Assembly (NCBI RefSeq): GCF_000715075.1
Contig: NC_134102.1
Coordinates: 43,285,348 to 43,349,347 of the forward strand
DNA from: Nicotiana tabacum
Lineage: Eukaryota > Streptophyta > Magnoliopsida > Solanales > Solanaceae
Length of the DNA: 64,000 bases
Direction of reading: 5' to 3'
Each line of letters starts with the position of its first letter. Position 1 is the first letter of the stretch. Shown here one piece after another: positions 22,966 through 34,349 of this stretch. The position numbers and the translations under genes are program-made. The notes below the pieces were generated by a model, which ran no database searches, was not told the origin of the DNA, and saw only the letters and a program-made list of their open reading frames with translations.

Positions 22966-23973
22966 TTATGTGTACCACCCCTAGCTGCACCACTCCCTGC
23001 GGCTGCTAGGGTTCCTCAAGCTGGAAGAGGTGCTGCGGATGTAATAGCTGCAGAACTGGCTGGAGGTGAGACGAACGACAATCCCTCTAAATGTGACCCC
23101 TCATACCATACCCGTAACATATGGGTTGGTCCATGACGTAGGCCCCAAAGTGCATCTTCCCGTACCTAGGGCATGGGGGCCTCATTAATAACCAAGGGGC
23201 TAAGGCCCTTTACAAACTGGCGCACTCTAGACTCCATAGTGGGCAACATGTAGATAGCATATTTTGACAGGCGCGCGAATCTCATATGATAGTACCACAT
23301 ACTCATGCTACATTGCTTCTGGCTCTCAAACTCGGCGGCACAGGCTACCTTAATCTTGGCAGGCATAAAATGGTCAATAAAAGCATCGGCAAACTCACCC
23401 CACCTCATCAGAGGGCTTCCCTCCTCATGGGAGTCCTCCCACATTTCAAACCAAGAATCGGCCACCCCCTTCAGGCGGTAGGAGGCCAACTCTACTCCCT
23501 CCGTCTCAATAGAATGCATAACTCGGAGGGTCTTGTGCATCTCGTCAATAAAATCCTGGGGGTCCTCCCATGATCAGTACCTATGAAAACTGGAGGGTTC
23601 ATTTGGAGAAATTTGTTCACTCTGGAATAAGCGAAATCCCCTGGCTGACTAGAAGAAGTGGGTGCAACATTTGATCTTTGGGCCTGGGAAGCCACTATTT
23701 GAGCCAACATTTGTATGGCTCCCTATCAAATACACCAGGACCGAAAGTTGGGGCTGGAGGTGGAACTGGAATATTAGATGGAGGGATCGTTGCACCCTCA
23801 GTAGGTGTAGGGACTAGTGCGGTCAGATCAGGTGTAGTGGAATCAGGCAGTGTAGTAGCCGGGGGAATGTTTTCACCTCTCGGGTGCTCACCCGCATCAT
23901 CAAGTAAAGGACCAACTGCCACTCCTGTGGCATTGATTCCTCGGCCAGTACTTTCTTTCTTCCTAAGTGCCAT
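22966..23973 (-). pseudogene. E1 gag
   Basis: Gag opens at Met 23973 (MALRKKESTGRG), eight bases after a splice-acceptor-like TTTTCAG. A Pro/Thr-rich N-terminus (PPATTLPDSTT, IPVPPPAPTFGPG) is followed, in a shifted frame from 23710, by MLAQIVASQAQRS and VNKFLQMNPPVFIGT. A second shift leads to the core at 23166-23540 (LASYRLKGVADSWFEMWEDS, FARLSKYAIYMLPTMESRVR). Near 23110 a CCHC remnant reads CYGYGMRGHI-stop-RDC, its second Cys lost. Two frameshifts and stops make it nonfunctional. Confidence 0.85.
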
Positions 23974-24195
23974 ATCATATACTGAAAATTAGTGCAATGC
24001 ACGAGTTGAAGGAGGAACAATTTTACAATCAGCATTATCGCGCGATCTAGAACATCAAAGAAGGGTATTATTCCTAAATGCCCATGTAGCCTCATAATTC
24101 TAGATGTGATCGACAACACACCGATAAGAAGGATTCTACTAGACATGGCTCCGAGACAAGGGACACTTTAAAACCTTAGGCTCTGATACCATGTT
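23974..24195 (-). other. E1 leader with primer site and splice-acceptor-like site
   Basis: On the minus strand TGGTATCAGAGC (24191-24180) is a perfect initiator tRNA-Met primer site, five bases after the LTR end. The leader (GTCTAGTAGAATCCTTCTTA...) ends with GCACTAATTTTCAG|TATATGAT, the AG at 23983-23982, just before the gag ATG. A pyrimidine-rich AG so close to the start codon would suit a 3' splice site. Confidence 0.75.
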
Positions 24196-25186
24196 TGTCA
24201 TGCCCCGACCTCGGGGAACGCGACCGGTGCTCAATAGAGTTACCCTGGTCGAGCAAGCCTGCACAGTGCCGTCTACCCAACTCACCTATGAATAAAGAGA
24301 AGAATACATTTCATTAATTAGATAGTAAGAAGTCGTGTGAATAACACCAGTTCAATTCCATTAGTTACGTTATTAACATGTCTCCAAAACAATACATTCT
24401 ACAGTCATATTTAAAGTGGAATAGATGATTATTACAACATTTTTAGTTTAACTTCCCAAACACAGATACAACCCACACTATGTGTACGGAGGCTCTAACA
24501 AGAAAAAAGGAGTTCTACGATAGTGCCGGCAACAAGGCCTCAGCTATAGCTAAAAAATGCTATGAACAAAGGATAAAAGACACATGACCCCGAAATGAAG
24601 TAGGGCTCACCAAGTCAGCTGAGGAGATGGTGTGCTGCTATCACTGATCAATACCACCTGCTATGGAACCACCTCCATCCAATAAATATGCAGCGCCCCC
24701 GGCAAAAGGGATATTAGTACATATGGAATAGTACTAGTATGTAAAACTAAATACCCTCTCAATAGAACGACCAACATTAAACGGAGAATAAAATAAGAAA
24801 TCAATAAGAGACTCAGACAGTAACAAGGTGTCAAGTTAGGGGAAAGGTAACATTAAAGTAAGTTTCATTAGTTTAAGTTGGGAGATCTTTAGCATTGATA
24901 CACCACCGTATTTTAGCACGAGGTCCGATCTCAGCCAGACTGGCTAAGTCTTCTCACCCCGAGACATTCACTCATGATACCACTATGTGCGCGACATGGC
25001 ATCGGATCTCAGCCCGATCAGCTAAGCCGTCTCACCAATATGTCATGTGGGTCAACATCACATCACATCTAGCTAGAAATAATTTCATCCTATTTAATGG
25101 GAAACATCTCAATACACCAATCTCATCCCATATAGGGGAAACAATCTCATCACATTAACATGGGGATTTACCCTTCAATAACTCCT
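24196..25186 (-). repeat. E1 5' LTR, 3' portion only
   Basis: It matches 16866-17855 of the E1 3' LTR and ends GGTCGGGGCATGACA at 24196. It is cut at about 25186, so promoter and CpG array are missing. The hairpin at about 24670-24692 is damaged. E2 coding sequence starts within a few bases of the break. Confidence 0.85.
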
Positions 25187-25500
25187 ACACCACAATAGTT
25201 GGCAAGTCTATTGTGGCCGCACGGGTTTATAGGGGTTGTGTTGTCACGGTACGTGGTCTGGACACCGTGCCGATCTCAATGAATTGGGGATGGTCGATTT
25301 TGATGTAATTATGGAAATGGATTGGCTTTATTCATGTTTTGCCAAGCTCGATTGCCGAACTACGACTATGAGGTTTGAATTTCCAAATGAGCCAGTTGTT
25401 GAGTGGAATGGGGATAATGTAATGCCAAAAGGTAGGTTTATTTCTTAACTTAAGGCCATGAAGATAATTAATATGGGGTGTATCTATCATTTGGTCCGGG
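25187..25500 (+). pseudogene. E2 protease, C-terminal remnant
   Basis: It reads VAARVYRGCVVTVRG, then [20 protein letters not shown] and SCFAKLDC. The active-site segment (DPGST in relatives) lies upstream of the break and is absent. A one-base change of frame near 25255 and a TAA at 25446 interrupt it. Confidence 0.82.
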
Positions 25501-26400
25501 TTACGGACACCGATGCTGATGAGCTCCCTGGGATTCCGCCAGACAGGGAAATTGATTTTGGGATTGATGTAATGCCAGGCATGCAACCTATATCTATTTC
25601 CCCCTACAGAATGGCACCAACATAATTGAATGAGCTAAAGGAACAATTCAAGGATTTGTCAGAGAAGGGTTTCATCCGACCGAGTGTGTCACCATGGGGC
25701 GCACCGCTTCTCTTTGTGAGGAAGAAAGATGGATCACTGAGGATGTGTATTGACTACCGGTAGCTCAACAAAGTCACAATCAAAAACAAATACCCATTAC
25801 CAGAAATAAATGATTTGTTTGATCAGTTACAGTGTGCTAGGTATTTCTCCAAAATTGATTTATGGTTTGGGTACCCCCAGTTTAAGATCAGGGAGCAGGA
25901 TATTCCGAAAATATCTTTCAGGACCCGGTATGGGCACTTTGAATTTTTGGTAATGTATTTTGGGCTAACAAATGCACCGGCGGCTTTCATGGATCTTATG
26001 AATCGAGCTTTCAAGCCTTTTCTCGATTCTTTTGTCATAGTATTCATTGACGATATTCTTGTGTATTCACGGGGTCGAGAGGCCTATGCCGATCATCTCA
26101 GGGCAGTTTTGCAAACTCTTCATCAACACCAATTGTACGCGACATTTTAAAAATGTGAATTTTGGCTCGAGTCTGTCACGTTCTTGGGTCGTGATGTCTC
26201 CAGATATGGAATTAAGGTCGATCATCAAAATATTGCAGCGGTCAAGAATTTGCCTAGACCTACAACACTAACCGAAGTTCACAGTTCCATGGGTTGAGCA
26301 GGGTATTACAGTAAGTTTGTGGTAGGGTTCTCTACTCTTACCTCTCCGTTGACTAAATTGACTCAGAAAGAGGTTAAGTTCTAATGGTCCGATGCTTGTG
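25501..26400 (+). pseudogene. E2 reverse transcriptase
   Basis: Near 25520 a deletion of about 65 bp joins TDADE to LPGIPPDREIDFG. The 111-aa open frame 25815-26150 includes [10 protein letters not shown] (first catalytic Asp) and [13 protein letters not shown] (catalytic Asp pair). Flanking codons are interrupted, with a TAG in RQLNK at 25761-25763 and stops near 26148, 26296 and 26383. Catalytic residues are kept but the frame is broken. Confidence 0.85.
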
Positions 26401-26960
26401 AAAGGAGCTTCCAGGAGTTGAAATCAAGACTGACTACGGCGCTAGTGTTGACCCTGCTAGGGGGTACCGATGGGTTTGTGGTATATTGCGATGCTTCAAG
26501 GATCGGGTTTGGGTGTGTATTAATGCAACACGGCAAGGTTATAGCTTATGCTTCTAGGCAACTCAAGAATCATGAAAAGAACTATCCAACACATGACTTA
26601 GAACTTGCGGCGGTGGTTTTTGCATTGAAAATTTGGCGTCATTATTTGTATGGGGTCCATGTAGATGTATTCACTGACAACAAAAGCCTTCAATATATTT
26701 TCAAGTAGAAGGAGTTGTATCCGAGGCAGAGGAGATGTCTTGAGTTACTCAAGGATTATGACATCGATATCCTATATCACTCGGGGAAAGCCAATATGGT
26801 GGCGGATGCTCTTAGCGAGAAATCTATGGGTCGTTTGGCTCACTTGGAGGTATGTCAGAGGCCGTTGGCCAGGGAGGTTCACCAGCTAGCTAGTTTGGGA
26901 GTTTTTCTTGCGGACTCTAGTGAAGGAGGGGTAATTGTGCAGAATAGGGCTGAATCATTG
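26401..26960 (+). pseudogene. E2 RNase H
   Basis: The frame 26418-26708 shows [31 protein letters not shown] and [14 protein letters not shown]. After a TAG in a former Gln codon (26706-26708), the next frame (from 26715) has ILYHSGKANMVADALSEK. All four acidic positions are present, so one stop is the main visible lesion. Confidence 0.87.
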
Positions 26961-28250
26961 CTCGTTGTGGAAGTCAAAGAGAAGCAATACGATGATCCAT
27001 TGTTGGTACAACTGAAGGAGGGGATTCGTAAACATAAAACTATGGATTTTACTCTTGGCATGGGTGATGGTACACTAAGGTACCAAGGGCGGCTATGTGT
27101 TCCCAATGTAGATGGTCTCCTGGAAAGAATCATGACCGAGGATCACACTTCTAGGTATTTTGTGCACCCAGGTTCTACGAATATGTATCATGATCTCAAG
27201 AAAGTCTATTGGTGGAATGACATAAAAAGGAATGTGGCGGACTTTGTGGCAAGGTGTCCGATTTGTCAGCAAGTGAAGGTTGAACATCAACGGCCTGGTG
27301 GGTTGGCATAGGACATAGAAATTCCAATGTGGACGTGGGAAATGATTATTATGGATTTTTTGGTGGGATTACCATGCACTCCGTGCAAGTTTGACTCAAT
27401 TTGGATAATTGTGGATCGACTCACGAAATCAGCACATTTCTTGCCAGTTAAATCTACCAACATAGCGGAACACTATGCTCAGTTGTATATCAAAGAAATA
27501 GTCATGCTGCATGGCACTCCAGTTTCTATCATTTACAATCGAGGGGCTCAGTTCACGACAAATGTTTGGAAGATGCTTCAGCAAGGTTTGGGTACTCAGG
27601 TGATTCTTAGTACAGCCTTCCATCCACAGATAGACGGGCAGGCAGAGCAGACTATTCAGACAGTTGAGGATATGTTGTGTACTTGTGTTCTTGACTTTAA
27701 GGGTAGATAGGATGATCATTTTCCACTCATGGACTTTATTTATAATAACTACTTTCAGGCTAGTATCCAAATGGAACCATTTGATGCATTGTATGGTAGG
27801 AGATGTAGATCTCCCATTGGGTGGTTCGAAATTGGGGAAGCAGAGTTGATAGGACTAGACCCGTGCATCTGGATATGGAAAAAGTTAAGATCATTAAGGA
27901 GCAATTGAAGACTGCTCAGAGTCGTCAGAAGTCCTATTCGGATGTTCGTCGTAGGGATTTATAGTTCAAAGAAGATGATTGGGTATTCTTAAAAATTTCC
28001 CCCATGAAAGGTGTAATGCAATTTGGTAAGAAAGGGAAATTGAGTCCGACATATGTCCGACCGTACAGAATCATTCAAAGGATAGGTGAGGTGGCGTACA
28101 AGCTTGAGCTACCACCTGAGATGTCATTAGTGCACCCGGTATTTCACGTGTCTATGTTGAAGAAAGTAGTTGGAGATCCGGCACACATTGTTCCGGCTGA
28201 AGCTATTGAGGTTAATAAGGAATTGACGTTTGAAGAGATTCTAGTTTCTA
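26961..28250 (+). pseudogene. E2 integrase
   Basis: The zinc domain is complete: HTSRYFVHPGSTNMYHDLKK followed by VARCPICQQVK. The core has the first Asp (MIIMDFLVGLP). The second catalytic motif reads IIYNRGAQF where relatives have SDRGAQF, so Asp is Asn, and the Glu is in GQAEQTIQ. Stops occur at 27308, 27707 and 27960. The C-terminal fold (KKGKLSPTYVRPYRIIQRIG, HPVFHVSMLKKVV) is in the 28004-28261 frame. Confidence 0.86.
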
Positions 28251-28390
28251 TTATTGATTAGCAAGTCCGAAAGTTGAGAAATATAGAAATTGCATCCGTG
28301 AAAGTGCTATGGTGAAACCAACAAGTTGAAGAGGCTACTTGGGAAGCCGAGGAAGAAAAGAAGAAAAAGTATCCTTATTTGTTTGAATAG
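28251..28390 (+). pseudogene. E2 chromodomain
   Basis: It reads SIID, stop, QVRKLRNIEIASVKVLW, stop, NQQVEEATWEAEEEKKKKYPYLFE, then a natural stop at 28388. Both inner stops fit single-base changes from the homologous E4 codons or nearly so. The conserved Trp-Glu of ATWEAEE is kept. It is followed by about 355 bp of non-coding 3' sequence. Confidence 0.85.
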
Positions 28391-28746
28391 CCATATATTT
28401 ATAAAGTTGTAATTTATGAAAATTCTAAGAGTTACTTTCTATGAATTATGCATCATTTGTACAGTTGATGATAAGGGTGTTCCTTTCCTCAAAATATATT
28501 TCTTGTGAGGCCACAGTTGGCGTTGTTATGTGTTATGTTACGTCAGTGGTTTACGTATATGTTTTAAGGATGTGTTTCTGGGTCTCTCTGACTGGTGGAT
28601 AGGCCTAGTTACAGGGAAACTTTGGAGAAATTTGGGGGAATTTAGGGAGTTAGTCAAATTTGGGGCTGCTGGTTTGTGGTATGAAAACGGAGTTGCATAA
28701 GATGCTAATAGTGGACCTTGACCCTCATTCGAGGATGAATGATCTT
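28391..28746 (+). other. E2 3' untranslated region
   Basis: No reading frame. It matches the E4 sequence at 44815-45172 and carries the shared run CCTCATTCGAGGATGAATGA just before the polypurine tract. Confidence 0.75.
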
Positions 28747-28759
28747 AAGTGGGGGAGGA
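28747..28759 (+). other. E2 polypurine tract
   Basis: AAGTGGGGGAGGA, directly followed by the LTR start TGTAAGGCCCCGTG. Confidence 0.85.
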
Positions 28760-31176
28760 TGTAAGGCCCCGTGAAATGTTTTCATAAAAATCGGGGTTTT
28801 GTGATGCCGGGGTAGGTGTAGAGGTTAATAATAGTAGAAATTCTTCGCCACGAGCTTGCGCGCCGTGGTTCAGACTTTTTGGATTGAATAGTGTGCTGGG
28901 GAATTGAAGAAAAATATTTGGCAGAGATAGGCATTTATGCGGCCCATTACGCGGCCTATTATGTGGCCGCATAATCACTCTGCAGGCCGTAGAATGGTCG
29001 GAGAGTGAGTTAGTCTTCTAGGCCATTCTTTATGTCAATTTTGCGGCCCATTATGCGACCGCAAAACCATTTTGTAGGCCTCACTCTAATCGCATATCCA
29101 CCTTTATTATTTTTGCGTAGGGAGGTTATGCGGCGCATTATGCGACCGCATAACAGGTCTGCGGGCCGCATAACGACTGCAGACCCAGACATATTTTTCC
29201 AGTGTGTTGACATCAAATTGTGCAGCCGATATACAAACCACATATCTATTCTACGGTTGCATATGTGATAGCAAATCCTGTATTGGGCCTTCATTTTTGG
29301 GGTTTTAAACCCGACTCTACCTCGTTAAAACATATGCCATAGTCCATTTTTGAACATATTCCTGATATTCATAGAGTGAGAAAGGCTTCTTAGAGTGGGG
29401 GAGTAACCATCAACCTATTATCTATCAATTCTTGCTCAATTATTGGGGACTAACAAAGAAGTCTTCACCCTAAAGGTAAGAATCTATGCCCTAGCTCTTA
29501 ATTTCGAAAATCTTCTAAAAGAGGAGTAATTAGCAAGACAATTTTTGGGTGTGGGAGTTGTTATCTTGCATACATGTGTTATCAAATAATATAGGAAGGT
29601 TGTGAGCTAAAAATGGTAGATAATGGGTTGAGGGATGATGGAATCTTTCGTAAAAGGGCCTTAAAAACCTTAATGCACACATAGTGCTTGATAATATGCT
29701 CAAATGAGCTAGAATCATGATCATCTTCCTAATTTTGGTTCAACTTGTTATATTTCTGAAATAGATTGAAGTTGCTAATAATTCTGGAATGTTTTAAAGG
29801 TTTAAGGAAATTCAATTGAGGTGTGTTGGCTAAACCTCTCTCTTAGAATCGAATTCCACGGTGTTCATGCAAGTTATGAAAGACCCTAGTTGATCATTAT
29901 GAAATCGGTTATCCCAAGTAATCTTGTGTTGGGAGATAATGTTCAATATGTGTTTCTAATGCATTTATTCATGCTAGGTTATCATTTGAGTATATATATT
30001 CAAAGTGTGGCTGTGTGTGTTATAATTGTTACGATTTCAAGTTATGCTTGAGTGAAGGTTATCATGCCAAATTATGTGAACAAAATCTCTATATGTCTAA
30101 GACTCTTAATTCTTAAATGCTCTCATGTGTACCTAAAAGCCTTGAATTGAAGAGTCTTGTGGTAGATAATGGTAATGGTGTGTTAAAATGTAAAGGGGAG
30201 CATGAAATATGAAATTTAGCCTAGTGCCAAGAACAATATTATAACTGTTGCCATATCCCAGTGCCAAGAACAATATTATAATTGTTGCCATAAGTGCCGA
30301 TGAATTGAATAGATGTGAAGAAAGTATGACGTGAGATGATTGATATAAAATGTAATGTCTCGAGTGAGACGGCCTAGGTGATCGGGCCGTGATTGGATGC
30401 CGTGCCGCACTCACGGTGGTGATTGTGCTGGAAATTGTGATTGTGGTTAATGTCTGAAATGAGGCGGCCTAGCCGATCGGGCCGTGATCGGACTCCGTGT
30501 AAAAGTACGGTGGTATTGTGAATGATGAAAAACTCGGAACTAATGAGCTCCCCACCTAAAAAACATGGAAATGGTGTTATTAGATCCCCGCATATTATTG
30601 TGCATTCTATTGAAATGGTGTTTAGTTATACATACTAGTACTATTCGATAGTACAAACGTCTCTTTTGCCGGGGGCGCTGCATCTTTAATGGATGCAGGT
30701 GGTTCCACAGCATGTAGCATTGACCAGTGATAGCAGTACACCTTCTTCCCAATAGACTTGTGAGCCCCACTTCATCCCGGGGTCACATATTGTATCTTTT
30801 GTTCATATTATTATCACGTCTCGAGGTATAGCCGGGGCCTTGTTGCCGGCACTATCATAACACTCTTTTGTATCTTTTAGAGGATCCATAGATACTATGT
30901 GGGTTGTACATGGGTGCTAGAAAAGTCAAACAGATTATGTTGTGTTTTGATCTCTTGTTTTACTCAAATCATAAATATGTGTGTATGTTTGAACCTTAAA
31001 ATGATGTATCCAATGAGATGATTTAGTACTGTATATATTAACTTCCAACTATTTAATTAATGAAATCCTATTTTCTCTTGATCATGGGTGAGTTGGGTAG
31101 AAATTTTCCACAGGCTTGCTCGACCGGGTTTACTTGGTTGAGCATCGGTTGCGCTTCTCGAGGTTTGGGCATGACA
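28760..31176 (+). repeat. E2 3' LTR, 2417 bp
   Basis: It starts TGTAAGGCCCCGTGAAATG and ends GAGGTTTGGGCATGACA. Internal landmarks in order are the CpG-word array (28935-29275), donor-like AAG|GTAAGAATC (GT at 29476), a 33-bp direct duplication (30223-30292), two GCGGCCTAG-GATCGGGCCG units near 30365-30485, and the hairpin CTGCATC-N7-GATGCAG (30678-30698). To its right lies an interrupted integrase tail of another element, starting GTGAAGTTAATTCAGG. Confidence 0.9.
30223..30292 (+). repeat. 33-bp direct duplication in E2 LTR
   Basis: AGTGCCAAGAACAATATTAT... occurs at 30223-30255 and again at 30260-30292, differing at one base, with four bases between. A single copy of AGTGCCGATG follows. Probably replication slippage in this copy. 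Confidence 0.85.
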
Positions 31177-31600
31177 GTGAAGTTAATTCAGGAGCGACTT
31201 CATACACCGTAGTCCAGAAAAAAGAGTTATATAGATAGGAGGTCTCGTGATGTGTCACTCATGTTGGTGAGAGATCCTTCTTAGAGTTTCATCCATGAAG
31301 GATGTGATGATGTTCGGTAAGAAGGTCAAGTTGAGCCCTCGATATATTGGTCATTTTTATATTTTTTAGAGAGTGGGTGAGGTGGCCTACAAACTTACAT
31401 TGCCACCCAGCTTATCGGGAGTTCAGTCGGTGTTCCACGTTTCTATGCTCCGAGTGTATTATGGTGACCTGTCACATGTGTTAGACTTTAGCTTAGTGCA
31501 ATTGGACAAGGACACGTATCAGAATGGGCGTTCTGAATTTGTGAGTTTTGTCGGATTCCGGGGTGCAAGCCCGTGGTTGACTTTGCATAATTGAACCAAG
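31177..31600 (+). pseudogene. Integrase C-terminal fragment of another Ty3/gypsy element
   Basis: It resumes mid-codon as VKLIQERLHT and continues, with frame changes, to GEVAYKLTLPPSLSGVQSVF, HVSMLRVYYGDLSHVLDFSL and VQLDKD. It is the family C integrase C-terminus (compare 59258-59440) rather than that of E1-E5. The E2 LTR cuts its left side; the right side decays before any chromodomain. Confidence 0.82.
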
Positions 31601-32332
31601 ATCGTAGTTTTATCATTTGGGCTTGTTTCCTATACTTTTATTGCTATTAGTTTCTCTGCACGTGTATTACGTTAATTTTTTATTGAATAGATATATCAAA
31701 TACTAAAAATAACTAATGCATATATATTTTATTTAATTATAAATTACAAAGTTAAATGCACCAAAAGATAGCATAATGTAACCTTAAGATCTTTTATAAC
31801 TAAAGTCAAAATTATTCTGCTCGACCAACTCTATCTCTAACTTCTATTCTTCTAGGCATCATGGTATCACTTATACTTCGATATATCTCGCTTTTTAAAA
31901 TCAATTGCTCCAATAGAAAATGTCGAAAGAGATATAGTTTGATTAACTTTATGATCTTCTCCATATTATTCACGAATAACAATATCAATTGTGTCTTAGT
32001 ATCATTATTTTCTCAAGGTTAATTGCTCTTTTCTACAATATTTAAGCATCAATTTTTATATTTTAATGTACATGTCAGGCACAACATCTTCAATTTTATC
32101 ATATATACATATAAGTAATATTTATTTATACATCAACAAATTATAGAGTTCAAATCTCATCGGTGAATATGAAAGGTTGAACTGCATAGCAATAATTATT
32201 TTTAGTAATTCTTATCTACAGAATAAAATTAGGTAACCATAAGATAAAATTAAGGGCAAATATCCACAAACCCCTGGTATTATTCAAAATTATTCGATTT
32301 CTGATTCTCCAATAAACTCTTAGATCTTGATA
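31601..32332. other. AT-rich region without recognisable features
   Basis: About 730 bp, strongly AT-rich, with no reading frame, LTR signature or repeat that I can name. Confidence 0.5.
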
Positions 32333-33345
32333 TCTTCCTCGAAGAGAAGGCCGCAGTTCGAGATCAAACACGCATTCATCAAAGCGAGGTATCTAAATTT
32401 TTGGAAATAGGTTCCATTAGGAAAGTTAAATACCATGATTGGTTAGCTAACGTAGTACTCGTACCTAAAAGATGGAGCAAACATAGGATGTGTGTAGATT
32501 ACATGGATCTAAACAGGGCGTGTCCGAAGTATTCTTTCCCTTTTCCTAACATCGATCGAATGATCGACGCGACAGTCGGACACGAGATACAGAGTTTTCT
32601 CGATGATTATTTCGGGTACAACCAAATTTGGATGGACCCGGGCGATAAAGAAAAGACTTATTCATAACCAAATTCGGCACCTAGTGTTATAACATAATGC
32701 CATTTGGGCTAAAGAATGTCGGTACCACGTACCAACGTTTGGTTAACCGGATATTCGAAGAACAAATAAGGAAATCAATGGAGGTTTATATTGACGATAT
32801 ATTGGTTAAGTCCCTGTGAGCAGAGGACCATATGAAATAATTGCAGGGAACTTTGGACATATTAAGGAAGTACAACATGAAGCTAAACTCGGAGAAGTGT
32901 GACTTCGGGGTTAGCTCGGGCAAGTTCCTCAGGTTTATGGTATCTAACCGGGGAAATGAGATCAACCCAGACAAAATAAAAGCTATAGAGGATATCACCG
33001 TAGTTGACAACGTTAAGTCGGTACAATGACTGACCGAGCGGATAGCCGCATTGGGCTGATTTACTTTGAGATCGTCGGGTAAGAGCCATCGGTTTTTTTT
33101 ATTATTGAAAATGAAGAACAACTTATCTTTGACCCCGGAGTGCCAGAAAGCCTTAGAAGAACTCAAGCGATACATGTCGAGCCCTCCCTTGCTACACACT
33201 CCGAAGGCAGATGAACAACTATAACTCTACTTGGCGGTTTCTGAGGTGGCGGTAAGTGGTGTCCTAGTTCGGGGAGAAGAAGGTACACAATTTTCCTATT
33301 TATTATGTTAGTAGGACCATAGGCGATGCCAAAACAACGTATCCA
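32333..33345 (+). pseudogene. Tat/Ogre-type RT-RNase H fragment
   Basis: The frames read EIGSIRKVKYHDWLANVVLV, RMCVDYMDLNRACPKYSFPF, IDRMIDATVGHE, MPFGLKNVGTTYQRLVNRIF and MEVYIDDILVKS with both catalytic Asp. They continue NMKLNSEKCDFGVSSGKFL, ECQKALEELKRYMSSPPLL and LYLAVSEVAVSGVLV into RNase H. Stops and a frameshift near 32665-32700 break it. The sequence ends at 33345 in the RTIGDAKTTYPYL block against an LTR. It is the same lineage as 1-3462 but a separate copy in the other orientation. Confidence 0.87.
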
Positions 33346-34349
33346 TACTTAGAACAGTGCATTGGGGAGTCGAAGAAAAGTTTTGGAATTGCAGGGCATT
33401 TCCGCGGCCCATTTTGCGGTCGCCGAACTGATCTGTGGACCGCAGATATACCGCAGACTGAGACAAAAATCTGGGCAAATGTTTTGACCATTATGTGGTC
33501 CATTATGCGGCTGCAAAATCATTTTATGGGTTGCAACCCAGCATGAAATTTTCTGGAGTGAAGTTCAGCAGCGTATTATGAGACCGCAGAACAGGTTTGT
33601 GGACCACAAACCGGTCGCAGAGTGGGGCAGTATTGCCCTGTTCCGAAGGGCCAATATGCAGCCTATCTTGTGTACCGCAGAAGCCTTATGCAGTCGTATA
33701 TGTGACCGCAGATATGTGATGGGTCTCCATTTTATGATTTTTATAACCCGACCCCATTTTGATAAATAGCCTTTTGGGCTCGTTTAAAAGGCAAAAAAAT
33801 TGATATTTTTAGAGAGAAGTGAGAGTGTTCTAGAGAAAGGAAGAAGCTCAAGTGCTTTGTTCATCAAGATCTTGTCCAAGCATTGAAATCCAACAAGGAA
33901 ATCTCACAAGATCTTCACTCAAGAGGTAAGGTTCTAACCCTAGTCTTCAATTTCGAATTTGGGGTAAAAGATGGGTGATTGAGAGTATGATTCTTGAGTG
34001 TGAGAGTATTATGTATACATGCATGTACCAATAAGGTTTGTGGGAAGATTGTTGAGCTCAAGTGGGCAAAGATTGGGTTGTGGAGTGAAGGAAATATTGT
34101 AAAAGAATCTTGTAATCAAATTTGCACATCTAGTGTTTGATAAAATACTCAAATGAGCTTAGACCATGAATATCTTCCTAATTTGTGTTCAATTTTGTTA
34201 TGTCTCAAAATATATTGATGTTGCTAGGATTTTCGGAACATTGTAGCAATTTAAAGAAAGCTCACAGCGAGGTATGTTGGCTAAAATTTCTCTCTTAGAA
34301 TCGAATTCCATAATGTTCCCGTAAGTTTCAAGTATAGTTGGCTCAAGTT
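33346..34349 (+). mobile_element. Left half of an LTR split by the E3-E5 array
   Basis: It starts about 85 bp into a Tekay-type LTR (GAACAGTGCATTGGGGAGTC), so its 5' end is missing. It carries the CpG-word array (33390-33715), TTTTTATAACCCGACCCC (a possible TATA element, about 33738-33755) and a donor-like site AGAG|GTAAGGTTC (GT at 33926). It continues to GTTTCAAGTATAGTTGGCTC near 34349. The right half appears at 53697-55160; together they make about 2.47 kb, close to a full LTR. Confidence 0.7.

Larger units (their letters stand above)
16866..25186 (-). mobile_element. E1: Tekay/Del-type chromovirus retrotransposon, 5' LTR truncated
   Basis: In minus-strand order it has a partial 5' LTR (25186-24196), primer site, gag, protease-RT, RNase H, integrase with chromodomain, polypurine tract and a complete 3' LTR (19375-16866). 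It is the best-preserved element here, yet it carries stops, two gag frameshifts and an integrase deletion, so it is not autonomous. Its truncated 5' end abuts E2, which runs the other way. Confidence 0.88.
25187..31176 (+). mobile_element. E2: Tekay/Del-type retrotransposon, 5' end lost
   Basis: It starts inside protease and continues through RT, RNase H, integrase and chromodomain to a polypurine tract and complete 3' LTR. It is the same family as E1 by protein motifs but lies in the opposite orientation, head-to-head with it. Many stops, no 5' LTR, primer site or gag. Confidence 0.88.

Noticed and set aside
31601..32332. Possible host gene or promoter in the AT-rich gap
   Set aside because: No reading frame, splice-site pattern or conserved motif that I can support.
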